24,127 bases of DNA from JAVVUQ01 sp036653075 (GCA_036653075.1 JAVVUQ010000015.1:1-24127); one strand, 5' to 3'; counted from the stretch's first letter, positions 1-8,757 are shown. Notes: generated by a model not told the origin, from the sequence alone. A program made the numbers and translations.

Positions 1-426
1 ATGTTTTTATTAGATTACTAAAGTTTAATTTATGTTTTTAATATTAGGTTGTTGTAAAAGAGAGTATATGTATATTGTATTGTCATATATTTCAATTGCG
101 TTATTAGAATAGATATGTTAAACTTATTATGCTCAAAGATTATTTTTATTATTGGATAATTATGACATAGGACACATTAAGTGGAAGTTTCAGATAGTTA
201 ATTAAGGAAAAAATATAATTATTAACTAAAATTCAAATATTCCAACAATTTGTTCTTTTCAATTGTTATATAGATGAAGGCTGATTGCGATAGCTCTATT
301 ATCGTTTTTGCATTTAATTATCAAATTATCAATTTTTGTAACTATTTTGTTTAGTTTCAATTATTGAGATATATTGGCAGTATCTATACGATGAGCATAA
401 TATTTAGGGTAAGGGTAGGTAAACTT
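1..426. other. AT-rich region without a recognisable gene
   Basis: I see no convincing reading frame, RNA gene or hairpin terminator here. The segment is very AT-rich and precedes the sigma factor operon, so the operon promoter should lie in it. I could not find a -35/-10 pair with good spacing, nor a clear ECF-type AAC/CGT pair that would indicate self-activation by the sigma factor. The left edge is simply where the sequence begins. Confidence 0.5.
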
Positions 427-960
427 TTGTCAATTAAAAGACTTGAAATATTAATGAGTTGTCTCAAGCGTGGAGATAAAAGCGTATTTGGTGAATTGTA
501 CGATTGTACACATCAAATAGTTTATCTAACCGCTTTAAGAATTACTCGAGATAATTATACCGCTGAGGACATTATGCAAAATGTTTTTTTGCGGATTATG
601 GAAAAAATCGAGCTTTACGAAAGTAATAATGCGATTGGATTTATTGTAACGATGACGAAGCGTTTAGCGCTTAATGAAATCAAACGGAGTGATAAAACTG
701 TGTTAACAGATTACAGTGATGTAGACATTGTAGACACACGTAGTTTACCGAGCGCAGCAGACACTCCGCTGATTGATTTTGCGGTTAAGCATTTAGCCGA
801 AGATGAATACAATATACTTATAATGTCAGAAATTGTAGGATATAAACGGCGTGAAATCGCTATAATTATGAATATTCCATTGTCGACTGTTACATACAAA
901 TATTTAAAAGCGGTTAAATACATTAAAGAAAATTATAAAATAGGAGGCGAAAATCTTTGA
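427..960 (+). CDS. ECF-like RNA polymerase sigma factor
   Basis: This is a sigma-70 family factor of the short two-domain (ECF-like) type, directing RNA polymerase to a small regulon. The region-2 part reads ELYDCTHQIVYLTALRI, then AEDIMQNVFLRIMEKI, matching the sigma2 helices that bind core polymerase and melt the -10. The C-terminal part (EDEYNILIMSEIVGYKRREI, then IPLSTVTYKYLKAVKYIKE) is the sigma4 helix-turn-helix. I chose the TTG at 427 because AGGGTAGG lies 7-8 bases upstream. An open frame continues back to 364, with an ATG at 391, but neither has a ribosome site; ATG 454 is the shortest option. The stop overlaps the next gene by 4 bases (TTGA), so the two are co-translated. That partner looks like its anti-sigma factor. 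The class is confident; the regulon and ECF group are unknown. Confidence 0.85.
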   Translation: MSIKRLEILMSCLKRGDKSVFGELYDCTHQIVYLTALRITRDNYTAEDIMQNVFLRIMEKIELYESNNAIGFIVTMTKRLALNEIKRSDKTVLTDYSDVDIVDTRSLPSAADTPLIDFAVKHLAEDEYNILIMSEIVGYKRREIAIIMNIPLSTVTYKYLKAVKYIKENYKIGGENL

Positions 961-2132
961 CAGATAAACAATTAAAAAAACAATTGAAAAAAGAGTGCGC
1001 AAGTTTAATTCCAAACTGCAAAGAACGCCTTATTACTATGGTTGGCGGAAATGGATTAGATAATGTCGCAGTTCCGAAAAAAAAGAAATTTAATTGGAAA
1101 CTAAAAATTCTCGTTCCTTGTTGCATTGTTATAGTATTATTAGTAGCTGTAATTTTGCCAACAGTTACAAATGTGGTTGACGATAAATTTACTAATAGTG
1201 TTGTACTAATTGATGTAAATCCAGTTTTTGAAATTGTTGCTAACCAAAAAGAAGAAATTTCGTTAGTGCGAGGGTTAAACAAACAAGCGGTTATGCTGCT
1301 TAAAGATGGCGAATCGGCGTTTATAGGTTTAAAGTTATCCGATTGTATTGAAAAGATTACCACTTTAATTATTAAAGGCGGATATTTACGCAAAGAAATA
1401 CGAGTTAGCGCTACTTGTAGCAATGACAAATATGAAAAGGAAGTGGAATTGAAATTAATCGATAGCGTCAAAAAAGTTTTATATAACAATCAAATTGATG
1501 CCAACGTTTTAAATCCTATTATTAATAATAATGCAAAACATATCGCTATGCAATATAAAATTACAGAACGCAAAGCGGATATTTGTTTGCAATTGATATC
1601 CAAAGATAATTCGCTTAAAATTAAAGAATTAGCTAAAGAAGATATAAGCGACCTTGTAGAATTGCTATTTAATTACGATATAACTGAAATATCGAAGTTT
1701 AAAAATGGACTCGCTGAAAATAGAAAAATAATAGAAACCAAGAAAACTGATTTTATGAATCATCTTAGTTTTACAGAAAAGGAAATTAATGCGCATTTTG
1801 AGGATATCGAGCAATTACTTAACAGTAGTCCTATCAATTACGATGAACTTAATAGGCAAATAACAGAATTAAATTGTCATTATAAAGAAGCGCCATTTGA
1901 TGAAGTAATAAACGATGAAAATGTAGAGGACGTAACAGAAGAACTTAATGAACTTAAACTGGAGATTGTTGAGATCGTCGCCGATGCGCGTAGTGAATTT
2001 ATGGAAGCTTACGATGAATGGATTAAAAACTATGAGCAACTACTTAAGTCTGAAGTCGATAGTGACGACGATTTTGATTTTGACGATTTTGAGTTTGAGG
2101 ACTTTGAATTTGATTTTGATATTATTGTTTAA
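957..2132 (+). CDS. Membrane anti-sigma factor with RsgI-type extracellular domain and acidic tail
   Basis: Likely the cognate anti-sigma factor of the upstream ECF-like sigma. It starts at a TTG overlapping the sigma stop, with AGGAGG about 9 bases upstream. Layout of the 391 residues: a lysine-rich cytoplasmic part (1-50) expected to hold the sigma factor; one membrane helix (about 51-69); then an outside domain whose start, NSVVLIDVNPVFEIVANQ and LVRGLN, matches the RsgI-type extracellular domain. In clostridial RsgI proteins the Asn-Pro bond in this motif is a self-cleavage site; here it is N88-P89. Residues about 240-360 are charged and helical, possibly coiled coil. The last 27 residues are almost only Asp, Glu and Phe, ending FEFDFDIIV. 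RsgI proteins usually partner SigI rather than a short ECF-like sigma. I see no zinc HxxxCxxC motif at the N-terminus. Function is inferred from motif and gene order. Confidence 0.75.
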   Translation: MTDKQLKKQLKKECASLIPNCKERLITMVGGNGLDNVAVPKKKKFNWKLKILVPCCIVIVLLVAVILPTVTNVVDDKFTNSVVLIDVNPVFEIVANQKEEISLVRGLNKQAVMLLKDGESAFIGLKLSDCIEKITTLIIKGGYLRKEIRVSATCSNDKYEKEVELKLIDSVKKVLYNNQIDANVLNPIINNNAKHIAMQYKITERKADICLQLISKDNSLKIKELAKEDISDLVELLFNYDITEISKFKNGLAENRKIIETKKTDFMNHLSFTEKEINAHFEDIEQLLNSSPINYDELNRQITELNCHYKEAPFDEVINDENVEDVTEELNELKLEIVEIVADARSEFMEAYDEWIKNYEQLLKSEVDSDDDFDFDDFEFEDFEFDFDIIV

Positions 2133-2147
2133 CTTAATTATTAGTAT

Positions 2148-2177
2148 AAGAGAAACATAAAAGTTTCTCTTTTTTTT
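2148..2177 (+). terminator. Rho-independent terminator of the sigma/anti-sigma operon
   Basis: AAGAGAAAC and GTTTCTCTT form a perfect 9-bp stem around a 6-base loop, followed directly by a run of T. It lies 16 bases after the anti-sigma stop and isolates this operon from guaB. Confidence 0.9.
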
Positions 2178-2331
2178 GATTTATTATCGCCAATTATATG
2201 CAATAATTGATTTAATATTTTATAAATATGCGTAATAATAATAAAATTAATTAAATGAACAATATGGCAAAAAATGGGTTTATTAATATGAAATTTATTA
2301 TGGACAAATAGTTAAACAGGTAGGAAAATCC

Positions 2332-2360
2332 TTTACTTTGGGGGTAAAATGTGTTAAAAT
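2332..2360 (+). promoter_or_regulatory. Probable guaB promoter with extended -10
   Basis: TTTACT and TAAAAT are separated by 17 bases, and the -10 is preceded by TGTGT, giving an extended -10 (TGn). It lies 58 bases before the guaB start. The leader contains a small hairpin (ATCTTT/AAAGAT around 2371-2387). No purine riboswitch core was recognised in the leader. Confidence 0.6.
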
Positions 2361-2417
2361 ACATCAAATAATCTTTTTTGGAAAGATGATAAACGCTGTT
2401 ATGTGTGGAGGCAAACG

Positions 2418-3881
2418 ATGGATAAAATTATAAAAGAAGCGCTTACTTTTGATGATGTTTTGGTAATACCTGCTAAAAGCAATGTGCTACCAGGAGATGT
2501 CAAGTTAAGCGTTGAATTAGCTAAGGGAATTAAATTAAATATTCCTTTACTAAGCGCTGCGATGGATACTGTTACGGAATACAAGTTGGCGATTGCCATA
2601 GCAAGAGAGGGTGGTTTAGGTATTATTCATAAGAATATGTCTATTGAAGACCAAGCTTTGATGGTGGATAGAGTTAAACGCAGCGAACACGGCGTAATTA
2701 CTGATCCATTTTTTTTGCACGCTGAAAATCTTGTTACTGACGCTTTGGCTTTAATGGCGAGATATAAGATTTCAGGCGTTCCGATAGTGGATAGAGAGGG
2801 GCATTTGGTTGGAATTTTAACGAATAGAGATTTGCGGTTTGAAACCAATTTTGACCAGCCTATTTTTAATGTTATGACAAGTAAAAATCTTGTAACTGCC
2901 CCTGTTGGCACAACTTTAATTGAAGCTCAAAAGATTCTTGGAAAGCATAGAATAGAAAAATTACCTATAGTAGATAATGACAATATTTTAAAAGGTTTAA
3001 TTACAATAAAAGATATAGAAAAAGCGATTCAATATCCCAATAGCGCTAAAGACAAAAAAAGTCGGTTACTTGCTGGTGCTGCTGTAGGAACAGCGGGGGA
3101 TACTATGCTTAGAGTTGATGCCTTGGTGGCTGCGGGCGTGGATATAATTGCAATTGACACAGCGCACGGACACAACGTAATGGTGCTTAAAGAGGTGGAA
3201 GCTATCGCAAATAGATATCCCGATTTGCCTATTATAGCTGGAAACGTAGCGACAGCAGCGGCAACGCACGATTTAATTAGCGCTGGCGCAGATGTTGTCA
3301 AAGTTGGTATTGGCCCTGGTTCAATATGTACGACTCGAGTTGTCGCAGGCGTTGGCGTTCCACAAATGACAGCTATTTTAGATTGCGCCGAAGAAGCGGA
3401 TAAATATAATAAACGCATAATTAGCGATGGCGGAATCAAATATTCAGGAGATATAGTCAAAGCAATTGGCGCAGGTGCATCGGCGGTTATGGTGGGTAGT
3501 TTGCTTGCTGGAACAGAGGAAAGTCCAGGAGAATCGGAAATTTTCCAAGGTAGAAGCTTTAAAGTTTATCGTGGAATGGGTTCTTTGCCTGCTATGGCTA
3601 AAGGCAGTAAAGATAGATATTTTCAAGAAAATTCTAAAAAACTTGTGCCTGAAGGCGTAGAAGGTAGAGTTCCTTATAGAGGCACATTGGGCGACGTAGT
3701 TTATCAACTTATGGGCGGACTTAGAAGTGGTATGGGTTACGCAGGCGTCGAATCTATCGACATAATGCGTAAAAATGTACAATTTGTTAGAATTACTAAC
3801 GCTGGACTCATTGAAAGCCATCCGCACGATATTTCAATAACAAAAGAAGCTCCAAACTATTCCGTTAAAGGAAATAATTAA
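2418..3881 (+). CDS. guaB: Inosine-5'-monophosphate dehydrogenase
   Basis: Oxidises IMP to XMP with NAD+, the committed step of guanine nucleotide synthesis, in the cytoplasm. The 487-residue product has the family's usual length. The N-terminal barrel part begins EALTFDDVLVIP. Two CBS domains (about 90-205) are inserted in the TIM barrel and usually sense adenine and guanine nucleotides. The catalytic loop GIGPGSICTTR places the active-site cysteine at 304, and the flap region follows (GMGSLPAM, EGVEGRVPYRG). I start at ATG 2418 because GGAGG lies 6 bases upstream; an in-frame GTG at 2403 would place the ribosome site inside the gene. guaA follows after 187 bases with its own possible promoter, so the next enzyme of the pathway is adjacent. 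Confidence 0.97.
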   Translation: MDKIIKEALTFDDVLVIPAKSNVLPGDVKLSVELAKGIKLNIPLLSAAMDTVTEYKLAIAIAREGGLGIIHKNMSIEDQALMVDRVKRSEHGVITDPFFLHAENLVTDALALMARYKISGVPIVDREGHLVGILTNRDLRFETNFDQPIFNVMTSKNLVTAPVGTTLIEAQKILGKHRIEKLPIVDNDNILKGLITIKDIEKAIQYPNSAKDKKSRLLAGAAVGTAGDTMLRVDALVAAGVDIIAIDTAHGHNVMVLKEVEAIANRYPDLPIIAGNVATAAATHDLISAGADVVKVGIGPGSICTTRVVAGVGVPQMTAILDCAEEADKYNKRIISDGGIKYSGDIVKAIGAGASAVMVGSLLAGTEESPGESEIFQGRSFKVYRGMGSLPAMAKGSKDRYFQENSKKLVPEGVEGRVPYRGTLGDVVYQLMGGLRSGMGYAGVESIDIMRKNVQFVRITNAGLIESHPHDISITKEAPNYSVKGNN

Positions 3882-3942
3882 AATTTAAAGTTAAAAATTA
3901 AAATATGAAGTTAAATATGTTAAAATAATTTATATTGGTTTT

Positions 3943-3971
3943 TTGACAATCTTTAACTTAATGTTTATGCG
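3943..3971 (+). promoter_or_regulatory. Possible guaA promoter
   Basis: A perfect TTGACA is followed after 17 bases by TATGCG, a weak -10. It lies about 100 bases before guaA in the AT-rich gap after guaB, where no terminator is evident. guaA may therefore be read both from here and by readthrough from guaB. Confidence 0.4.
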
Positions 3972-4068
3972 CAATAAAAAGATAAAGCAAACAACTAAAG
4001 CTAATTAAAATTGATTAGCGTAGGTAATGAAATAGATAATAGCAAGCAATGTATGCAAAGGAGAATAT

Positions 4069-5598
4069 ATGCCTCAAACGGTTTTAGTAATAGATTTTGG
4101 CGGTCAATACAATCAATTGATTTGTCGTAGGGTACGGGAGTTGAAGGTGCATAGTATTATGCTGCCTTTTGATGCGGATTTTGATAGAATTAAAGAAATT
4201 AATCCAATAGGGATTATTTTGACAGGCGGTCCGCATAGTATTTATGAAAATGAAGCGCCTAAGGTAGATAGGCGAATTTTTGAATTAGGCGTGCCGATTT
4301 TTGGAATATGTTACGGATTGCAATATATCGCTAACGAGTTTGGTGGAGTTGTATCTAAAGCTGATGTGCGTGAATATGGCAAACAAGATATAAAGATGGA
4401 TAATAGTAGCGTTATATTTAGCGCAATTAACGATGGCGTAGTTTGGATGAGTCATACTGATTACATAAAACAGCTTCCTTGTGGCTTTAAAGTGACAGCT
4501 ACAACTTCTACTTGTCCCGTTGCGGCTATGGAGAATATTGAAAAACAAGTATACGGCGTTCAGTTTCATCCCGAAGTTCATCATACTGAAAATGGTAACG
4601 AAATATTAAAAGCTTTTTTGTACAATGTATGTAAGGCTAAAGGTGATTGGACAATGTCTGATATCGCTGAAAATCTCGTCGCTAATATGAAAGCAAAAAT
4701 AGGCGATGGCAAAGTGCTTTGCGCTATGTCGGGCGGCGTGGATAGCGCTGTAACAGCTGCGTTATTATTTAAAGCGGTGGGCAGTAATTTAACTTGCATT
4801 TTCGTTGACCACGGATTAATGCGCAAAAATGAAAGCGCAGAAATAAACAGAGTATTTAAACAAGAACGGAAAATGAATCTTGTTATGGTTGATGCCGAAT
4901 CAAGATTTTTAGAAAAATTAAAGGGTATCACAGATCCTGAAACAAAACGAAAAATTATTGGCGAAGAATTTATTAGAGTTTTTGAACAAGAGGGTAAAAA
5001 GATTGGAAAGGTGGACTTTTTGGCGCAAGGCACGATTTATCCTGATGTTATTGAAAGCGGAAGCAAAACAAGCGCTGTTATAAAATCGCACCATAACGTT
5101 GGAGGATTACCTGATGCTGTGGACTTTAAAGCAATTATTGAGCCACTTAGAGATTTGTTTAAAGATGAAGTACGCGCGCTTGGCAAAGAGATAGGCTTGC
5201 CTGAAACTATTGTTATGCGTCAGCCATTTCCTGGACCTGGACTTGGAATAAGAATTATTGGTGAAATCACTAAAGAAAAGTTGGATATTTTACGTGAAGC
5301 AGATTATATTTTTAGAGATGAGATAGCAAAAAACGGATTGCAAAGCAAAATTTGGCAGTATTTTGCTATATTAACGGGCAATAAATCAGTAGGCGTTATG
5401 GGCGATGGCAGAACATACGAATATACCTTAGCGTTGCGCGCAGTTACTGGCGTAGACGGAATGACAGCCGATTGGGCGAGAATTCCTTACGACGTACTTG
5501 AGAAAATTAGCAACCGAATTGTAAATGAAACACCGCACGTGAACCGTATTGTTTACGATATAACTGGCAAACCACCCGCTACAATTGAATGGGAGTGA
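4069..5598 (+). CDS. guaA: GMP synthase (glutamine-hydrolysing)
   Basis: Converts XMP, ATP and glutamine to GMP, AMP and glutamate. The 509 residues contain both activities in one chain. The N-terminal class I glutamine amidotransferase has its nucleophile in GICYG (Cys81) and the His/Glu pair in FHPEVHHT (His167, Glu169). The ATP pyrophosphatase domain has the PP-loop SGGVDSA (221-227). The C-terminal dimerisation domain includes RQPFPGPGLGIRI and ends KPPATIEWE, the usual ending. A good ribosome site (AAGGAG) precedes the ATG. Together with guaB it completes the route from IMP to GMP. Nothing appears degraded. Confidence 0.97.
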   Translation: MPQTVLVIDFGGQYNQLICRRVRELKVHSIMLPFDADFDRIKEINPIGIILTGGPHSIYENEAPKVDRRIFELGVPIFGICYGLQYIANEFGGVVSKADVREYGKQDIKMDNSSVIFSAINDGVVWMSHTDYIKQLPCGFKVTATTSTCPVAAMENIEKQVYGVQFHPEVHHTENGNEILKAFLYNVCKAKGDWTMSDIAENLVANMKAKIGDGKVLCAMSGGVDSAVTAALLFKAVGSNLTCIFVDHGLMRKNESAEINRVFKQERKMNLVMVDAESRFLEKLKGITDPETKRKIIGEEFIRVFEQEGKKIGKVDFLAQGTIYPDVIESGSKTSAVIKSHHNVGGLPDAVDFKAIIEPLRDLFKDEVRALGKEIGLPETIVMRQPFPGPGLGIRIIGEITKEKLDILREADYIFRDEIAKNGLQSKIWQYFAILTGNKSVGVMGDGRTYEYTLALRAVTGVDGMTADWARIPYDVLEKISNRIVNETPHVNRIVYDITGKPPATIEWE

Positions 5599-5658
5599 TT
5601 AATAAATTCTTTATAAAAATTTATACTTATAAAAAATAGTAGCCAACAAGGAATTATA

Positions 5659-6465
5659 ATGAAATATTTAGCGTTTGATATTGAAGCTGCGAACGGATAC
5701 AAGCCGTATAGTATTTGCAGTATAGGAATTATAAAAGCTGATGAAGAATTGAATATATTTGAACAGCGAAATATATGGATTAACCCAAAAACAAAGTATG
5801 ATTTAAACGGAACAAGACAAAATGTTGGAATAAACTTGCATTTAGATGTGGATTTAATTAATCAATCTCCTGATTTTTCGCAAGTTTATGACGAAGTTTG
5901 CAAATTATTAACAGATGAAGATTACTTAGTTGTGGGACACGCAGTCGAAAGCGATGTTTATATGATAAATGCTGCGTGTAAACATTATGGATTACCAAGT
6001 ATAAATTTTAAATTTATTTGTTCGCAATTACTTTTTAAGCTTTTTACGAACGCAAAAGAAGTACGCGCTTTAAATAAAATTGCCGAGGAGATTGAAGTGG
6101 AATTTAACTTTCACTCCTCTGATGAGGACGCTAAAGTCAGTATGCTGACACTCAAATATTTGTCACAACAATTGCAGCTTTCCGTTTCACAAATGTTAGA
6201 AAAATACAATATTAGAATTGGCGAAAATAAGGATTTTGTTATGACTCGCACCCTTTCATTGACAGAAAACTTACCTAAAAAGAAAAAACGTCCATACTAC
6301 CATTATGCAAAAAAAACGCCTTCTTGTAACCAAATAGATACTCAAAACAATACTACTATAATCCAAGATGTAAATCTATACAACGAAAATGAATCGGATA
6401 TTTGCAAAAACAAAAATGTTGATGAATTTATCGATGGAAATGACCATAAAAATGTGGATAATTGA
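5659..6465 (+). CDS. DnaQ-like DEDDh 3'-5' exonuclease with low-complexity tail
   Basis: A 268-residue protein whose first ~180 residues form an RNase T/DnaQ-type exonuclease fold. The acidic metal ligands are visible: Asp7 and Glu9 in FDIEAANG (Exo I), Asp99 in VGHAVESDV (Exo II), and His152 with Asp157 in FHSSDEDA (Exo III, the HxxxxD spacing of the DEDDh class). It probably trims single-stranded DNA or RNA 3' ends; the substrate cannot be told. The region from about 205 on starts with a basic patch (PKKKKRPYYHY) and continues as an Asn/Asp-rich, probably disordered stretch to the end. The basic patch could bind nucleic acid. The ATG has AAGGA 7-8 bases upstream. It stands alone between guaA and the hexokinase, so it is probably not the polymerase III proofreading subunit itself. 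Confidence 0.8.
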   Translation: MKYLAFDIEAANGYKPYSICSIGIIKADEELNIFEQRNIWINPKTKYDLNGTRQNVGINLHLDVDLINQSPDFSQVYDEVCKLLTDEDYLVVGHAVESDVYMINAACKHYGLPSINFKFICSQLLFKLFTNAKEVRALNKIAEEIEVEFNFHSSDEDAKVSMLTLKYLSQQLQLSVSQMLEKYNIRIGENKDFVMTRTLSLTENLPKKKKRPYYHYAKKTPSCNQIDTQNNTTIIQDVNLYNENESDICKNKNVDEFIDGNDHKNVDN

Positions 6466-6504
6466 ATATTTATTATATTATTAAAAAAAATGTTTATAAT
6501 AATA

Positions 6505-6533
6505 TTAATAAGCGTTAAAATTAATGTTATAGT
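6505..6533 (+). promoter_or_regulatory. Possible hexokinase promoter
   Basis: TTAATA and TATAGT lie 17 bases apart, and the -10 is preceded by TGT (extended -10). It is about 90 bases before the hexokinase start. AT-rich surroundings make chance matches likely. Confidence 0.4.
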
Positions 6534-6620
6534 AAAGGTTTTTATAAAAGTTAATGCGTTATATGGCAATAAGTAAGGTAAAAGTAAAAGAAATATAAAA
6601 AATGCGCAAAAGAGGTTGTT

Positions 6621-7892
6621 ATGAATATACAGGAATTTTTACAGAAATATTCTTTTTCGTCACAGTTTGATATGATGACTATGGCTAATATATTTATAGG
6701 TGAAATGGAGAGAGGGCTTGATGGAAAAGCTAAATCGCTTAAGATGATTCCTACTTATATTTCTAACGGCAACAATCCTAAATATGATGAAGAATGTGTT
6801 ATAGTAGATGCAGGCGGTAGCAATTTACGTGTTGCAAACGCTCATTTTACATTAAATGGTTGTGAGATAAGCAATTTTAAAAGTTGTAGAATGCCTGGCG
6901 TAGACAAGCAAATGTCAAGCGATGAATTTTACGGAGCTATTGCTAATTTTATGAAAGAAGCTTTAATAAATGGCAGAAACATTGGATTTTGTTTTTCTTA
7001 TCCAGTAGTTATGGATAAAAGCGTAGATGGCAAGCTCATAGCTTTTACAAAAGAGGTAAAAGTGCCAACAGCGATTGGTAAGAAAGTTGGCGAATGTACT
7101 CTTAAGGCAATTGGAAAATTTGACGATAAAGACAGACGTATTGTAATTTTAAATGATTCAGTCGCAACATTATTGGGCGGTAGAGGATTGAATTTAGATA
7201 AAAGTTTCGATAGTTATATTGGATTTATATATGGAACGGGCGTAAATGCGTGTTATATTGAAGAAAGCAAGAACATTGGAAAAATCAATGATAGCGTAGA
7301 AGATACGATGATTATCAACATTGAATCGGGCAATTTTGACAAATTTCCACGTAGCGAGTTTGATAAAAAAGTAATGAATTCAACGGTAACGGGCGAAGAT
7401 TATGCTTTTGAAAAAATGGCAGCTGGACGTTATATTAGTGAAATTATATGCGAAGCAGTCTTACAAGCGTCACGTGACGGAGTAATATCGACGTCACTAT
7501 CTAAAGATTCTTTTAAATTTATCAATACAAGAATAATAAGCGACTTTTTAATATCTATTGAAAATGATAACAATAAACTCGCAAACATATTGAAAACATA
7601 TAACGATAGGCTTACGGTCGCTATTATTGCAAATGTCGTTATTGAACGAGCCGCAAGAATGTGCGTAATTATGCTTTCCGCTATAATTTTAAAGACGAAT
7701 AAAGGCATAAATGCCCCAGTGGCAATAGTCGCCGAAGGCACTACCTTTAACAAACTATATGGATTTAGACAAGCTTTCGATGCTATTATGGATGAATTTT
7801 TAGTAAAAACATTACATCGTAATTATGTTGTTATTCAAGGCGACGGACTAAACAACGTAGGAAGCGCTTTGGCTATTTTAAGCAGAAAATAA
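6621..7892 (+). CDS. Eukaryotic-type hexokinase family sugar kinase
   Basis: Predicted to phosphorylate glucose or a similar hexose at C6 with ATP, feeding glycolysis. The 423 residues follow the hexokinase (PF00349/PF03727) motif order rather than ROK or GlcK: phosphate-binding DAGGSNLRV (63-71), GFCFSYPV (122-129) corresponding to the eukaryotic GFTFSFP, FTKEVKVP, NDSVATLLGG (178-187) with the catalytic-base Asp179, GTGVNACY (205-212), NIESGNF (233-239), and a second phosphate region near VAEGTTFNK. Single-domain length is close to that of ~50-kDa hexokinases but shorter. AGAGG sits 6 bases before the ATG. The sigG gene follows after only 94 bases with no terminator between. Bacterial members of this family exist but are uncommon. 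Substrate specificity is inferred, not visible. Confidence 0.85.
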   Translation: MNIQEFLQKYSFSSQFDMMTMANIFIGEMERGLDGKAKSLKMIPTYISNGNNPKYDEECVIVDAGGSNLRVANAHFTLNGCEISNFKSCRMPGVDKQMSSDEFYGAIANFMKEALINGRNIGFCFSYPVVMDKSVDGKLIAFTKEVKVPTAIGKKVGECTLKAIGKFDDKDRRIVILNDSVATLLGGRGLNLDKSFDSYIGFIYGTGVNACYIEESKNIGKINDSVEDTMIINIESGNFDKFPRSEFDKKVMNSTVTGEDYAFEKMAAGRYISEIICEAVLQASRDGVISTSLSKDSFKFINTRIISDFLISIENDNNKLANILKTYNDRLTVAIIANVVIERAARMCVIMLSAIILKTNKGINAPVAIVAEGTTFNKLYGFRQAFDAIMDEFLVKTLHRNYVVIQGDGLNNVGSALAILSRK

Positions 7893-7986
7893 TTATTATT
7901 TAATAATATAATATGTATTAAATAAGATGTCAATAAAAAATGGAAAATTATGTATAATTTACATAGCTATGATTCACAATAAGGCT

Positions 7987-8757
7987 ATGAGAAAAAAAGT
8001 TGTTATTTGTGGAGTGGATACTGGAACGTTACCTCGTTTGACGGCAAAAGAATCCAAAGAACTAATGGATAGAGTAAAAAAAGGGGATGACGAAGCGAGA
8101 AGCCGATTTATTTTATGTAATATTCGGTTGGTTTTGTCAGTTTTACAAAAGTATTCGGCAAAGGTAAGCAATCCTGACGATATATTTCAAGTCGGCTGCA
8201 TTGGCCTTGTTAAATCAGTGGATAATTTCGACAATACTATGAATGTCAGATTTTCAACTTATGCCGTTCCGATGATAGTGGGCGAAATTAGGCGTTATTT
8301 AAGAGAGAGTAATTCTATGCGTGTAAGTCGAGGCATTCGAGATGTTGCGTATTTAGCTCTATCTGCGCGGGAAGAAATAGAGAGAACTACGGAAAAGATA
8401 GCTACTATGGAAGAAATTGCGGTTAAAATTAATAAATCCGTTTCAGACGTAGTGTATGTTTTAGACGCAATATCACAACCTTTATCATTGTATGACCCCG
8501 TTTATAACGACGGAGTAGATTCGGTTTTAGTTATGGACCAAATTAAAGATGAGAAAAATTGCGAAGAAAATTGGATAACAAAAGTTTCAATGTCCACAGC
8601 TATTGAAAAACTTAACGAACGAGAAAAACAAATTGTCTTAAAACGCTACTTTGAAGGAAAAACTCAAATTGAAGTGTCAGGCGAAGTTGGAATATCTCAA
8701 GCTCAAGTTTCAAGATTAGAAAAAAATGCGGTAGAACACATTCGTGGTTACTTTTAA
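7987..8757 (+). CDS. sigG: Sporulation sigma factor SigG
   Basis: RNA polymerase sigma factor of the SigF/SigG group, which in endospore formers drives late forespore transcription. The N-terminus KVVICGVDTG is the SigG signature used by SpoIIAB/CsfB-type regulators. It is followed by region 2 (DDIFQVGCIGLVKSVDNFD, VRFSTYAVPMIVGEIRRYLR), region 3 (RVSRGIRDVAYLAL), and a region-4 helix-turn-helix (GKTQIEVSGEVGISQAQVSR). I start at ATG 7987, which gives 256 residues and aligns with MSRNKVEICGVDT of B. subtilis SigG. The frame stays open to ATG 7969 and ATG 7927, but none of these starts has a well-spaced ribosome site. In many Firmicutes sigG follows spoIIGA-sigE; here it follows a hexokinase instead. 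A terminator closes it at 8810. Confidence 0.92.
   Translation: MRKKVVICGVDTGTLPRLTAKESKELMDRVKKGDDEARSRFILCNIRLVLSVLQKYSAKVSNPDDIFQVGCIGLVKSVDNFDNTMNVRFSTYAVPMIVGEIRRYLRESNSMRVSRGIRDVAYLALSAREEIERTTEKIATMEEIAVKINKSVSDVVYVLDAISQPLSLYDPVYNDGVDSVLVMDQIKDEKNCEENWITKVSMSTAIEKLNEREKQIVLKRYFEGKTQIEVSGEVGISQAQVSRLEKNAVEHIRGYF

Noticed and set aside
364..426. Longer N-terminus for the sigma factor
   Set aside because: The added 21 residues have no family resemblance and the start lacks a ribosome site.
923..1489. Minus-strand frame inside the anti-sigma gene
   Set aside because: It is the reverse shadow of a well-supported gene, with no recognisable motif.
2361..2417. Purine riboswitch before guaB
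   Set aside because: Only a small ATCTTT/AAAGAT hairpin is present; the conserved three-way junction bases are not.
3029..3460. Minus-strand frames inside guaB
   Set aside because: They overlap the catalytic core of guaB and show no domain of their own.
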